Shown one piece after another: positions 1 through 11,764 of a DNA stretch of 64,000 nt. Within the stretch, counting starts at the first letter, position 1; each line of letters starts with the position of its first letter. The notes beneath the pieces are model-generated. The model worked only from the letters and a program-made list of their open reading frames with translations. It had not been told where the DNA came from and did not search any database. The stretch lies in NCBI GenBank assembly GCA_032622095.1, contig CP136066.1:203568978-203632977 (forward strand), read 5' to 3'. The position numbers and the translations under genes are program-made. Origin of the DNA: Siphonodentalium dalli (taxonomy: Eukaryota; Mollusca; Scaphopoda; Gadilida; Siphonodentaliidae).

Positions 1-97
1 CGATCATTTGAATTCAGCAATAATTAAACTCAGTTGGGGATTTCATGAGAAACAAATCATTACGTTAAAAAAAAATTCTGGTTTAATACTATTTGAA

Positions 98-293
98 ACC
101 CTATCTTACCCTGAATAAACCCTAACTTACCCTGAATAAACCCTAACTTACCCTGAGTAAGCCCTAACTTACGTGAATAAACCCTAACTTACCCTGAATA
201 AACCATAACTTACCGTGAATAAACCCTAACTTACCCTGAATAAACCCTAACTTACCATGAATAAACCCTAACTTACCCTGAGTAAACCCTATA
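98..293. repeat. 21-bp minisatellite, telomere-like
   Basis: About nine imperfect copies of a 21-base unit (CCCTAACTTACCCTGAATAAA and variants). CCCTAA is the vertebrate-type telomere hexamer, but the units are not pure hexamer arrays, so this is an interstitial minisatellite. The period is a multiple of three, so the minus strand reads through as a 7-residue peptide repeat (GKLGFIH/Q). I treat that reading frame as a by-product of the repeat. Confidence 0.9.
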
Positions 294-460
294 TAACATA
301 CCTTGCATTGCTTCATCTTCAGCAGCAGCCTTCTCCTGCAAAATACAAGTCGAGTAATGAACAAATGAACGAATATCGTTTCAGTAATTACAGGCCTTTA
401 ATCCTTTCATGGTGGGACCTACGCTGTTGCGGCATTAAAGATCATGTCCCTTACATTTTC

Positions 461-860
461 GCAGTGTACTTACAGTGTACTTACAGTGTACTTGCAGTGT
501 AGAGAGATAAGCTCTATACAGTGTACACTGCAGCCGCAGTGTAGGAGATGGCAGTGTGCTTACAGTGTACATGCAGTGTACTTACAGTGTACCTGAGGTG
601 TACTTGCAGTGTGTTTCAAATATTTAAATGAGCTATGGGAGTGTACCTACAGTGTACCTACAGTGTAGATGCAGTGTAGAGAATGGCAGTGTGGCTGCAG
701 TGTACCTACAGTGTAGATGCAGTGTAGAGCATGGCAGGGTTTCTGCAGTGTGGCTGCAGTGTACTTACAGTGTGGCTACAGTGTGGGGGTGGCAGTGTAT
801 TTGCAGTGTGCTTACAGTGTAGTTGCAGTGTAGATACTGGCAGTGTATATGCAGTGTAGT
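461..860. repeat. CAGTGTA minisatellite array
   Basis: Roughly 30 occurrences of CAGTGTA or CAGTGTG spaced mostly 10-11 bases apart (CAGTGTACTTA, CAGTGTACTTG, CAGTGTAGATG). The array is interrupted at about 510-540 and 610-640. The same core word recurs in a separate array at 13,608-13,915. No gene is seen in it. Confidence 0.9.
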
Positions 861-1493
861 TTATATGGGTGGGGGAGTAGTGAAGATGGAGATGCTTTTA
901 ACCATTCAGATAAATTTTATTTTTGAATCAATATTGCAACAAGATAATCATCAACAATACATTTTATCAGAATAGGGAAGGTTCTAAGTACTAATTCAAG
1001 AAAACATTTGAGGCTTCATCTTTTAAATTGTTGTCTGTGCCTCTCTGTGCAAGACATTTTGTGATAAAAATTTGCAAAGATGTAGCATGTTGTGATAGGA
1101 ATTTTCAGACTAAAATTTGTTGGGAATAATCAGAATATTTGCAAAGAAAGCTATTCAATAGAGGAGTATTTCATATATTTAAAAAAAAATGTTATATAAT
1201 AATCCCACTCCCCTTTAACCAGGGTTTCCGTCAGGCCGGCTGCGGGTCATATGGACCCATTCCCCCCATTGCACGAAATCCCACTCATACACAAATAAAT
1301 GACGTTATTAAAAACTTTTTCAGTCTTGTATGCGTCGACAAGCTATATATCTACACTTATTTTCATTAATATTGACAAAATGAAATCGACACAGTCCATC
1401 TCCCGAAAAAACAATAAGAAAGAGCGTGTCAAATAGCGACATTAGATACAGCATAATACATGTCGCGGTAACATCAAAGAATGCCGGACCTTT
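861..1493. other. No gene recognised
   Basis: AT-rich sequence with only short chance reading frames. I see no repeat family here that recurs elsewhere in the window. Confidence 0.5.
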
Positions 1494-1652
1494 GAGTGCG
1501 GATATTTTTGTGCACGGGATTCCATGGATGAAACTATTCACGCTCGAAGACCCCGTGCTATCGTACGATTACATAATTGGATCAAAGAACACCCAATTAC
1601 TGAGTCGGGGATATTTTTATGCACGGGATTTTCGTGGATGAAACTACTCAAT
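1494..1652. repeat. Two-copy direct repeat, about 52 bp each
   Basis: 1494-1545 and 1601-1652 share GAGT.CGGATATTTTT.TGCACGGGAT and the following .GGATGAAACTA.TCA, about 107 bases apart. This is a short local duplication of unknown origin. Confidence 0.6.
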
Positions 1653-1928
1653 GTTGATCATTTATCTTATTGCTGTATTATCATTTGTTTTGAGTTCGAT
1701 GTACCGGTAAGTGAAGTTCTTGAAAAATACATGTAATTCTCTACGTGTGTTGATTATTATCCGATATATTGCCATGCATACTTAACAAAATGAAAATCCC
1801 AAAGTGATTTATTTCACAATAATACGGAACCTGTCCCAAATCAGTCTTTATAGCGGGAATTCATAGTGAGAACACCATTCATTTGAGCCATATTACATGC
1901 ATGGAGGATAAACATGAACACATACCAA

Positions 1929-1952
1929 CCCCCCCCCCCCCCCCCCCCCCCC
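1929..1952. repeat. Poly(C) tract, 24 bases
   Basis: Uninterrupted run of C. Similar C or G runs recur at 14,899, 19,481, 22,865, 28,469, 42,282, 53,429 and 58,053. Confidence 0.95.
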
Positions 1953-2826
1953 AAAATGGAGATTTTGTCAAAGTACGGTCAATAATAGTAACGTTGTCCC
2001 GCCTGGGTCCCCAAGCACAATAATCAACTACGCACATGTTCACATTTCCCACCAAAAACTCAATTATATTTTATAACACGTTGGCTAAAACTCTGTTCTA
2101 TAGCTGCGGTCATCAGTTGTTGGACTAATACAGACTATTGAACAAGCTACGCGTTCCGGGTGAAAGATTTCGCTACCATTCGTATTTCGCCGCTATAAAT
2201 ATCTCCTGCAGAAAAACCCTGCAGTATGACGTCACCGCGCACAAATAGTTTTACAATTGACAGAATATATAATCCTGTCAGTTTCATTTTCACTGACGCT
2301 ACTTGAAATTCTAAGAAATACTTTATTCAATTCTCCTTGCTAGGTATTATTGGTCAATGCGTAGATTCTTTTTAGTGTTTAGATTCATTATACCTGTTGA
2401 AATCTTATTGTAAGTAAACAGTTAACACTGTATTAAACTCGTAGCTCGTTCATTTATATATATAGTCTTCAATCAGACGGCAGTCTTACGTACGTAATTA
2501 AATGACTAACTATTTGGATACCATCAACAGAATTAATGCACCCACGGAAATGATCGACTTGCATAATATACGTAGCTTTGGATTGCTTTGTGCGACACTC
2601 AGGTGCAAGGAAATGGCTTCTTTTCAGTGTCAAATAACAAAATTTTCGCCCGACAGGACGAACCATGGTGTGTTTCCCAATACGGACTCATTAATTCTCC
2701 CCTGGCGGAAACCCTGCTTTAATGTCATGATTCATTTCAATATATTGACCCAATATATATATTTCATAAATCTGGTGCACATATGCGAAGTTTGAATGAG
2801 TTGAATTGTGTTCAAGCTTGCACTAC
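1953..2826. other. No gene recognised
   Basis: Mixed-composition sequence. The longest open frame (2502-2795, plus) has no recognisable domain, initiation context or splice support, and I treat it as chance. Confidence 0.4.
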
Positions 2827-2877
2827 CATAATGCCCAAAGTAATTGACCACTTAACCACAGCAGAATTATGGGTATA
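2827..2877. mobile_element. Pogo-like MITE arm (remnant)
   Basis: Matches one terminal arm of the CAGTAATGC family (AATGCCCAAAGTAATTGACC, then CCACAGCAGAATTATGGGTA). The internal hairpin and other end are missing. Confidence 0.7.
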
Positions 2878-4190
2878 AAGGCAGACTTTCATTTTTGAGG
2901 CACGCGATCGCTCTTGCGCACCATCGCGCGGCTAAAATTGAAAACCAGCGAGCATACGATTGCGCACCTGGGCCAAATACAGAGAGCGTACAAGTATAAA
3001 GAAACACCTTGAATGTTGTAGCAAAACATCAAATGAATTCTCCGAAACCAACATTCATTGTCGGCATACATCAAAAGGTGAGTCCCTCATGCCACGATGA
3101 TTGGCAGTTTAAGTTATTTGAGGTCACGGTGTGACGTGTCGAATGCACTACATTTATCTGTCTGAGACTGAATGATTCGAAGCTAAAAACACATTTGAAC
3201 GATTTCTATGTATGGCTTATGATGTCACATAAATTCCTGGAAAATCAAAGCGAGACCACGTGCCCGGGAGATGTTGATATTTATGGAATCGGAGTATTAA
3301 ATTGATTCCTTATTAATAATTATGAATTACAAATTAATTAATATAGGAGCATGTACAATATAAAAACATACCGGTAGTGTGTAACATTCACTTGTGCTTA
3401 TGGATAGTGGATTAAGCAGTGTTAAACCATCAAAGAGATTCACTGGACATCGATCGTGAGTAAACTAATTAAATTTACACGGCATTTATGAATGTATTTC
3501 CGCCGTTTATTTTATCTTGATAGAAACCGCGCACCTGGCCAAAACCCAGCGAGAGGGACTCTGCGCGCCTACATTTTCTGAAAATGAAAGTCTGGTAAGG
3601 CCAAAATTAAAATTAGGTTTGTTTGTCCACTCCCAACCAATTCATTTTCACGGCTGCAGCAGGCATGCCAGTCCAACGCTGGTGACTGGAGAAGACTCGG
3701 ATGAGAGCACTCTGGATGTAAGTTGTAAGACCCTATGTTCAATGAATAAAATCTGAGCGACAATGTCAGGCCGCCCCACACGCCTAAATATAACTCCTCC
3801 TATCTTTGACTGAAAATCTGGGATAGATGCATCGATTCTGCCATGTGTGCCCCGACCCTTGATATACATTTCGATTGAAACTTCTTACTTTGTAGTTTTT
3901 AAGGACAGTCAGATTTTATACAGATATCATGTCCTGCACCCATATTTTGTTAGAGCCTGTCAAGATAAAGTTCTATTAAATGACAATTTTCAGCAATATA
4001 ACTACCGGTAGTCAAAGCATGCGGAATCATGATACTTGCGATGTGTTTGATTATATGGGATAATTATAACATGGTATAAATATCAGGTCTATTATTAAAA
4101 AAAATAAAATAATATATTTACCTACCTACATGTACTAGTACCTGCACACTTCCAAAATCTAGGGTCGGTAGTGGACAAACACATATTATT
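2878..4190. other. No gene recognised
   Basis: Two short stretches (about 2900-2990 and 3520-3560) share a GCGCACCTGG.CCAAA.C motif, suggesting an old local duplicate. The open frame at 3517-3756 contains an acidic EDSDEST segment followed by a GTAAGT donor-like site, but nothing else supports an exon. Confidence 0.4.
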
Positions 4191-4412
4191 AATAGTGGCC
4201 AAATTTTTCAGGTCTGAGGATTTAGTCGAAAATATGGCTTGTTGCCATTCATCGGAAAGCTCTCGCCGAGAGCTTTCCGTAAGTTTCCGATGAATGGCAA
4301 CAGGCCATATTTCCGACTAAATTCTAAAAAATTACCCATACATTGTAAATGGCATAATTCTGCTGTGGCTACTAGTAAGTGGTCAATTACTTTATAAGTT
4401 ATAACTGTGTTT
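4191..4412. mobile_element. Pogo-like MITE, degraded palindrome
   Basis: Long imperfect fold-back centred near 4,265. The arms contain GATTTAGTCG.AAATATGGC and CATTCATCGGAAAGCTCTC, followed by the CATAATTCTGCTGTGG arm. It matches the intact CAGTAATGC elements further right but the outer ends are decayed. Confidence 0.8.
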
Positions 4413-4482
4413 GCAGCTTTGTTGTCTATAGTATATGTTGATTAATTAGGCTAATGTCACTGTCAGTACTGTCACCTCACAG

Positions 4483-4833
4483 TAACGCCGAAGGGGTCAC
4501 TCTCACCAAAAAAAGTGCTGACGGGTACACAGGATTTTAAAATGTGCTGAAGGGTATACAGGGTTTGTGATCACCACTAACATCGTTACTTAAACTGTTT
4601 CTGAAAGTCTGGTGCCCATTAGCAGTTTGTTTTCAGTTCATTTTAATGTTCATTGCCATTGGAACGTAAACAATTATTCTCTATAGACTCTACACTCCAA
4701 CAGAAATCATGGCAGATACGAAAACTAAACGTCATTTAGAACGACATTTCAAACCCAGTGTACCCTTCAGCACATTTTCAAATCCTGTGTACCCTTCAGA
4801 ACTTTTTTTGGTGAGAGTGACCCCTTCAGCCAC
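4483..4833. repeat. Inverted repeat, about 85-bp arms
   Basis: 4483-4568 and 4751-4833 are near-perfect reverse complements (AAGGGGTCACTCTCACC in one arm, GGTGAGAGTGACCCCTTC in the other), separated by about 180 bases. Each arm also has two internal GCTGAAGGGTACAC-type repeats. It has the shape of a fold-back element but no clear ends or target duplication. Confidence 0.75.
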
Positions 4834-4855
4834 AGTAACTCAGCAAGTAAGAAGT
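4709..4855 (+). CDS. Possible first exon, weak
   Basis: An ATG at 4709 opens a frame beginning MADTKTKRHLERHFK, and a donor-like CAA/GTAAGA lies near 4848. Against it: most of the frame lies inside one arm of an inverted repeat, and no downstream exon was found. A second frame starting at 4990 has a run of serines from a TTC microsatellite followed by a CALC motif. I cannot join the two. This may be nothing more than repeat sequence. Confidence 0.15.
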
Positions 4856-5292
4856 TGTATTGTAGAGTGTATAACTTTTTTGATATTCTACTCTGAACAT
4901 GCAGTTTTTTTTATCATGACATCAGTGAAGCTGCTGTGGCATATGTTTAGCACTGAGACTGAGAGTGAGAGAAATTTGCAAACGTTGGCATGACAGATTC
5001 CAGTTTTTTTCGCCAAAAATTGAAAAAAAAGCAGTCAATGTCAGCTGTGTCACTTTTTTCTTCTTCTTCTTCTTCTGAATCTGATGTCACATTGTCACCG
5101 AGATCCAAATTCCAATGTGCTCTGTGTACCCAGTCTATCCCTCCGCCAAAATTAGTTTTGTCACGTAGCACAAGTATTTGGACAAGACGTCAACTTCGAG
5201 ATGATTTAAATTGAATCCGTGATCCGAGTCTTGACAAATTAAACATTAGACTAGTCCACTCCATCGAGTCCATGCAATGTCATTGTCAATGA

Positions 5293-5373
5293 CACGTCAC
5301 ATGCTAGTCCAACAAATTAGACGATTCGGAGTAAGGCCTATTTTAATATTTGGACATTTATGTGGCCTTACTC
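5293..5373. repeat. Palindromic repeat arm, partner at 7,866
   Basis: Contains GCTAGTCCAACAAATTAGAC and then GGAGTAAGGCC...GGCCTTACTCC, itself a short hairpin. A reverse-complement relative lies at 7866-7946. This may be two copies of a small element or the ends of one 2.6-kb unit. Confidence 0.6.
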
Positions 5374-7865
5374 CCTCATCGTCCAACCATGGGCGTGAAA
5401 AATAGGAACGCTGCGAAGCCACTTATTTTACATGGCAAGGGCATGCCCCTTTAACTTACTGTTCACGTCCAATGACACAAATAAAACCATAAATAAAAAA
5501 CACATACCTGTTGTTGGAATGTTTAGTATCATGACTGAACTAACTAGAATATTTTTTGTCACTATTAATCCATTAAAATTTGATCAGAATACACACGTCA
5601 GAAATATCAACATCGTCTGCGTGAGGATTTACGCGCGGTATTGAGATTACGCGCATGCGTAAAGGAACAGAAATCATGGAAAAAATTTAGGCCACACCAA
5701 ACTTATTTCGCAGTTTCATTGTTCCAGACCACGTAGGAGCAGGCCGATTTTTATAGACATTATTGGATCTATATCCTTATAATTTTTCGGAGTGAATGAT
5801 TTTTGTTCACATCTATATATTAAGTATATATGTAATAAGCGCTAGATAAAAACGCTAACTGGCTGTCAAGCCACATACAGTACAAAAACGCAAGGAAAGC
5901 TATAGTGGATGGGTGTCAAGTAGGCCTTCAGTTTCAACAATTGGAAAGTTTGTGCCTAACATGTTGAATTTGTTTTGATATGCGAGTATTACTGTGGTCA
6001 TATATATAATGTGAAATTTGTAGTGATAAATCGAGATATATATAAACACACACATTATATAGCATCGTCGTCGAAATTGCTAGAAGTTTCATGTAGCAGA
6101 CGTCTAAACGCAATTTTGGGCGCAATTTGTTACCGGATGGGAATATATTCGCTGCCACGTGGTCTTGTATTTTATACATATAAAAACGAGCTTCGCTTTG
6201 ATAATTGAGAATGACACAGCTACGAAAATGCATATATGTATACGAGTTCAATTATTCTATATAATTTGTAGCCGCCAGTGCCCGCCACACAGATGTGATA
6301 TTTGTAAGCTCTGTGTGCGCACAGGTACGATTTTAGTCGAGCGACTGAATATGATTGGCTACCTCCAATAAATAGTACGACTCGATCGTAGAAAATCAAA
6401 ATTATTCGATTCTTTGCGAGGCCGATCGTGCGTCAAAATGTCCTGCGATTTTCCACCGCACAAGTTACGATTTTACCTATATATAGCCTACAATATAGGC
6501 TTAACCGGTGCCCGATATTTGTCGTACAATATATATCGCATCGTACGCGTGTGCGGCGCGCTAAGGCATGTTTAGGTTTTCCGTATCAATAATAATATTA
6601 TAATTATATGTAGGCTGGTCTATTGCCAATTGTGTAATTTCCAATTTAACACAGTCAGGCAACTATTTTCGGTACGGTAGCGTATGTACAGGTACATACT
6701 TCAATTTATCTCCAAGTTTTACAATATACGTTTAAACACGTACACATATTCGCCGTATTAATGACCATATATTCTTTTAAACATATAATAGGATGACCAT
6801 ACTTACCATTAATACTGTAGAAAACATTATCACAACTGTTTATTTGAACGTTGATTTACCGTTTTCTCATTTTACTGGAAAAAGCGGTAATAATCGGTAA
6901 CCATCGTAAGTTCGTAACGGCAGGTTTTTTTCTCGATGTCGATTATAAACAGGCAAACGAAAATATAGTCGAAGTGCCGTTTCAGTTAATCTGTTTATCA
7001 CTAGAAATGTGTTGGTTTTATGCCAAAATATCGAACATAGACCTATATAATCCGGCTTTTGGTGACAATTTGGTCATAGTTTTCGACTTGTGAACATTTC
7101 ATGGGGCAAGTGGTCGTTGAATTCATCGATTACAACTGATTTACTTACACGAAAATCCACAGGAATACGAATATAATCCACATAAGTGACTAATAATAAT
7201 AACTATTACCCACGCATATCATACTCTCGTCGAATCTTGACATACCGGAAAGCTTGAAAGACCAAGCATCCGGTTAACCGGTTAATCAATTTGAATTTCA
7301 AAACTAATAAAATAATTTCCATATCCCTTCAAATATTGTTTACTTAAGAAAAGGCATCTTTATTTTTGGTACAAAAATATCAATGGTATAATTTTGATAA
7401 GAACACTTCTATGATGAAAATGTCAACAAAACCGGACGAACAGACCCTTATTATTGTTATTTATCAAACAAACAACATTTGGCGCTAATGTGCTATCTAT
7501 AAATGCCAACAAATTGACCCAGTTGATATTTCCATATCTGCACGGCATATATTGATTTTCACGAGTAATCAATTTGTGTGGCCTTTATTTTAGAAGCGTG
7601 ACGTCATCATTATCGTCTGTATTTGAAAATGGTGATATGTTTTCGACTCCGAGATTAAACTAACAAATCTGTAATTATGACAACGTTTATATCACAATCT
7701 ATGTTTGAACATAAAGAATACTATCTCCGCTACAGGTAAGACTCATGTATTTGTAGAAAATTTCAAATAGAATGGTATTTTGAAGGGGTTATATCGGTGG
7801 TCACTGGTGTTGACCTGCTTCAAAATTTGTGCAATCTTGATTTTCAGCTGTTTTATTAGACTAGA
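5374..7865. other. No gene recognised
   Basis: Low-GC stretch bounded by the inverted pair at 5293 and 7866. It has an NRF-1-like CGCGCATGCG at about 5650 and many short AT-rich hairpins. Reading frames up to 105 codons exist on both strands but show no domain or compositional coding signal I can recognise. Confidence 0.4.
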
Positions 7866-7946
7866 AGGAGTAATACAATCGTAAATGTCCAAATATAAAA
7901 ATATGTATTAATCCGAATAGTCTAATTTGTTGGACTAGTCACATGC
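7866..7946. repeat. Palindromic repeat arm, inverted partner of 5,293
   Basis: Carries GTCTAATTTGTTGGACTAGT and TAAATGTCCAAATAT, the reverse complement of the 5293-5373 repeat with scattered differences. Confidence 0.6.
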
Positions 7947-8205
7947 GAGAGATCAATCACCGAATCAGCTAGACGACAGCCATCACTCTCCGATTGAGAA
8001 TTATCACTTGTAAATAAATGTAAGTTGTGTCTAAATTTAGTGCACGTTTCCATCGGTTATAATATGTATGCGTCCAGTGTGACTTCCATTTAACTGTTGA
8101 CATTTAATTTTTCAATGCCAATTGCCATCGTGATTCGTATTCCGTGCAGGATTGGGAACAAACTTCGCCTATTTGCCGAATTCAGCCTCCTACCACCTGT
8201 TTTTC

Positions 8206-8284
8206 TACCTCTAGTGTAGTTCCTGTCTTCTTTTCGCCAAACTGTTGAATTGTTTTGGCTTTTCTGAGGTTTTCTCGCCATCAT
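8206..8284 (-). CDS. Possible first coding exon, unknown gene
   Basis: On the minus strand an ATG at 8284 starts a short basic frame (MMARKPQKSQNNSTVWRKED...). It is cut by a good donor-like AAACAG/GTGGTAGG near 8205. A palindromic TGCGCATGCGCA, the NRF-1 consensus and a common core-promoter element of animal housekeeping genes, lies about 70 bases upstream with a TGACGTGG CRE-like word beside it. The spacing suits a TATA-less promoter followed by a first exon. I could not find the next exon between 5 and 8 kb, and the peptide shows no family I recognise. What is seen is the frame, the donor and the promoter word; that they form a gene is inference. Confidence 0.3.
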
Positions 8285-8349
8285 TTTCGTGAAATGAAAG
8301 ACGTTGTCAAATAAAAGATGAATTTAAATTCGAAAATTAACCGGAATGC

Positions 8350-8380
8350 GGTCTGCGCATGCGCATAAAATGACGTGGGT
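8350..8380 (-). promoter_or_regulatory. NRF-1-like site with adjacent CRE-like word
   Basis: TGCGCATGCGCA followed closely by ATGACGTGGG. It sits just upstream of the putative exon starting at 8284. The palindrome gives no strand; the assignment rests on the neighbouring ATG. Confidence 0.45.
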
Positions 8381-8620
8381 CACACTAAAAGTTGTAGTCC
8401 GAGTCCGAATTCTGGAGCCCAGTAAAAGGTGCTGTTGGGATTTTCAATTTCGTTTAATGTCGTTATAAATATAATTCCAATAATGATGAATTTGGGTTTG
8501 TGATAAGCTATGCCAATTACAAATAAACAAATTTAAAATTTAATTTGTAAGTCTTATATTTCAACGTTTTATCGACATTTTTCGTTCTCCAGCACACTAA
8601 AAGTTGTAGGCCTAGTTGGG
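8376..8620. repeat. Dispersed repeat with CACACTAAAAGTTG at both ends
   Basis: About 245 bases beginning and ending with CACACTAAAAGTTGTAG and carrying GTGATAAGCTATGCCAATTA inside. A second copy lies at about 40,093-40,316. Short direct repeats at the ends suggest either one unit of a tandem array or a small element bounded by direct repeats. Confidence 0.75.
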
Positions 8621-9000
8621 ATCAGCCGCCGAGTCGCTAATAAGGTGTTAATTGTTATTGTTGGCGGCTAATTGGATTAAGTCAGTGGTGGGTCACATGA
8701 AGATCAAAGGGCAAGTAGTGGGAATAAAAACAAACAATGACTTATGTTTATTAAGCAAAATATGAAGGTTTAGCAATTTTAAAGATTACTCTTACGTGAA
8801 CACGTAGCGTCTTTTGAGCCTGTTAGAAGGTAAACGGAACCTCCGTTTGGCAGTTTTGGTGGCACTGTCGATATTTTGTCTACGTCGGCATACGTGTAAA
8901 CAACTCTGTGATAAGTATAATTCAGTTAGGCCTATAAGTGTTCACCTTAAATACCGATAGGACTATATCCCATATACAATCAGCTGCGACATCTTAAAAC
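8621..9000. other. No gene recognised
   Basis: Nothing I can assign; no recurring family seen. Confidence 0.4.
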
Positions 9001-9060
9001 GAGAGGCCGATCACGATCGGCAGATGTTTAACCCATACCTTGGCGATACCGATTAGCTAT
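9001..9060. repeat. Dispersed repeat start (GGCCGATCACGATCGGC)
   Basis: The words GGCCGATCACGATCGGC and GATGTTTAACCCAT...CTTGGCGATA recur at about 23,353 and 30,985, marking one end of a moderately repeated element. Confidence 0.6.
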
Positions 9061-9597
9061 AACTGATAATTGGTCAAAGATATGATCACAGTGATACACA
9101 TATCAGTACCTAACTTAAAATCAAAAGCTCAAATTATTTGTCTTAAGAAGAGGTTAAGGTAATTGGGGTGGGGAGGAGTCGTTTTAAATCTCATAACTCT
9201 GTCCCTATTCAACCAATGACCTCTCATTGTGAGATCCAATTGTTTAGCCATTAATCAATTTGACAGATAGGACAAACAATTATCCAGCCAGCAGGTTCAT
9301 CTTTACCTTCATACAACCACCCCCTAGAGCTATGTAACATATGTCACCACTCAATTAATAACAGATTTCACTTGGAATGACATCTATTAAAGGTATTCGC
9401 ATGTGCTCTGGATATTGGATGTTCACATGGCAATTTATTGATATCATTATATTACATGCAACTATTTTTTTTTTTTAACTCAATAATTTTTTTTATTATT
9501 ATAAAAGTTTTTAAATATTTTTTATGTTAAATCGAGCGAGGAAATTCAATCTAAACAAATATGAAAAATCAAAATTTTAAATTTAAAAAAAAGAAAG

Positions 9598-9838
9598 AAG
9601 GGTCATAACTGCTTTAAGATAAATCGGATCGAACTCATATTCACTCGAACTGTATTTTGGGATGAGAAACCTATACACAAAATTTGGTTCCGATCAAATA
9701 GAAAATGTTAGAGATATCACATTATGCCTAAAGTGTCTAAGAACTGACAGACAGACAGATAGAGACGGACGGACAGACGAGTGGTCAATCTGGACATTGA
9801 CACTATGTGTACCATACTATGGTATAGGTACACATAAA
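9598..9838 (+). mobile_element. HINE/pearl-like element: core repeat, (ACGG)-type tract, 3' hairpin
   Basis: One 'GGGTCATAACTGC' core unit is followed by a GACAGACAGACAGATAGAC-type microsatellite. It ends in the hairpin formed by GTGTACCATACTATGG and CTATGGTATAGGTACACAT. This order (tandem core, microsatellite, terminal hairpin) is the architecture described for bivalve pearl elements and Helentron-associated elements. Assignment is by architecture only. Confidence 0.6.
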
Positions 9839-10400
9839 CAGTTTTATCTCATGCAGAGTACAGGAAAAATACATCAAACTGGTGTGCCCCTTTAATATTT
9901 CAATTCACATTTGTAAACAATTGAAATCAATGTCGAAAAAGCTTTTGATTAATATATAGATAAAACAAACTAGACCTACAGTTCTAAGAGTGTTATGAAC
10001 AATTATTTTGTTCCCATAGACTGATACAGAGCTCTCGTTTTTTAAAGTTTGAAAACCAAAGTTGTCTTCCCATGCAACCAACAAAATTCCAATGGTAATG
10101 CTTTTAAACAATGAAACCAGATTATGCCTTTAAGGTGAAATTTAAATAACCATGAATATAAAATATAAACATTCCACCTATGATATGGCCAGAGATACTT
10201 ATAGAGTATAAAGTATATCTGATATAGCCAACACAACTCCTAGCAGTTAATTAACTCAATACCAGTACAAGAGAGAGAGAACTTCATGGCATTGTAACTG
10301 GATAGTATCTCTTGTCTCCATAGCATTGTGAAACTGATTTATTAGATATTATCTAGACAGTGCCACCTGTGTATCTTTGATATATTTTAGCGATGAATAA
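9839..10400. other. No gene recognised
   Basis: AT-rich, no recurring family recognised. Confidence 0.4.
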
Positions 10401-10407
10401 AATAATC

Positions 10408-10710
10408 AAAGGGCCATAACTCCAGTAAATAGTACCGGATCAAACCCATATTCGAACTCGATCTGTATTTTGAGTTGAGAAACTCACATACAAAATTTGG
10501 TTCCTATCAGTTGAAAACTTGTTGAATTATCGAAGCATTCATGAATTCTATGTCAAAGGGCCATAACTCCATTAAAAAATATCGAATCAAACCCATATTC
10601 GAACTCGATATGTATTTTGAGTTGAGCAACTCACATACCAAATTTGGTTATGGTCAGATAATTTCTTTTTGAGTTATGGCAGCATGCATAAATTCTAAGT
10701 TGAAACATAG
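10408..10710 (+). repeat. Two tandem 'GGGCCATAACTCC' core units, period about 147 bp
   Basis: Units start near 10,408 and 10,555 and share CATATTCGAACTCGAT.TGTA and ACTCACATAC.AAATTTGGTT. They are the same core as at 9598, 11,765 and 23,875, without the microsatellite and hairpin end. Confidence 0.8.
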
Positions 10711-11764
10711 CAGCTCTATTACAATTACCAACAGGACATTCATTGCCATTTTATATTGGTCTATATATTTATAAAATAGAAACTCATAAAAATTATGCAA
10801 TCTTCATCATAAAAAATTTTTTGGAACATGAACATATTTGGGCATACCTCCCGCAAAAATCTCACGGATTGACATTTTCAAAACTTAACAGGTCTGGTAT
10901 AGACCTTGATATTAAATATGATTGATAATGGTTGGATATAAAATATTTTAACACAGAATTATCAGATAACTAAAGGAGAGATATGAGAAGGGTCAAATTG
11001 AAAATATTAGAGTCATAACATTGGATTGCGTACAGTATACATGTACCTATGGTTAATTTTATTCTAAGCTGATCATTGGAAAGATACAATGTCTGTAACA
11101 GCAGAAATATTCAAGAATACCAGAACCATTATTATTATCCTGCAGCCCAAATGCAATAGAGGGAATTTCAAACCAAGATATTTCCTCAAATGATGAATAT
11201 TCAATTGGTGGCTTATAGAAATTCTTAGTGAACCTGGCCCAAGGCGAAAGAGATAATTTAAAATCTGCCTATCAGATATCATGTGTCTATGGAATAGGTT
11301 AATTTTAATCATGAAATACATGCAAGTGAAAAGTGGATCACAATCAACCTGGACATAGAATAGGAGAATGAACATATAATGTGTGGAGAGGGTTAATCAT
11401 TTCCAATGACATCATATGATGGAACTAATGTGTGGATTAATTTTTTTCTCAAGATAAGACAACAGTGTCTCTGTAAACAACAATTCTCTAAACAGCCATG
11501 CTCCAGAACATCCTTCAGATGGACAATGGACTATTTGTATTAATGCCACGAACATGTTTCAACAGGTTGGGTTAAATTACTATTGCACACAAACTGGAGT
11601 AAATTATCATCAATCACTGTCAGCCTCTGGGAGCAGCAGTGGTTTGGCAAAGAGTATCCAGTGTCATTTTCTGATTCCAATAATGCAGAAGATTACTGTG
11701 TAAAGTTGTTTGTCTTAAATTCTCACAGGGCATATACAATAGGTAGTAAATTACTTGAATTATA
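10711..11764. other. No gene recognised
   Basis: Unassigned AT-rich sequence. The frames at 11,073-11,375 (minus) and 11,583-11,765 (plus) lack domains or splice support. Confidence 0.4.

Noticed and set aside
98-293. Chromosome-end telomere
   Set aside because: CCCTAA occurs once per 21-base unit and not as a contiguous hexamer array; complex sequence lies on both sides.
164-364. Frame with GKLGFIHGKLGFIQ repeats
   Set aside because: Direct consequence of a 21-base minisatellite; no start context or flanking coding sequence.
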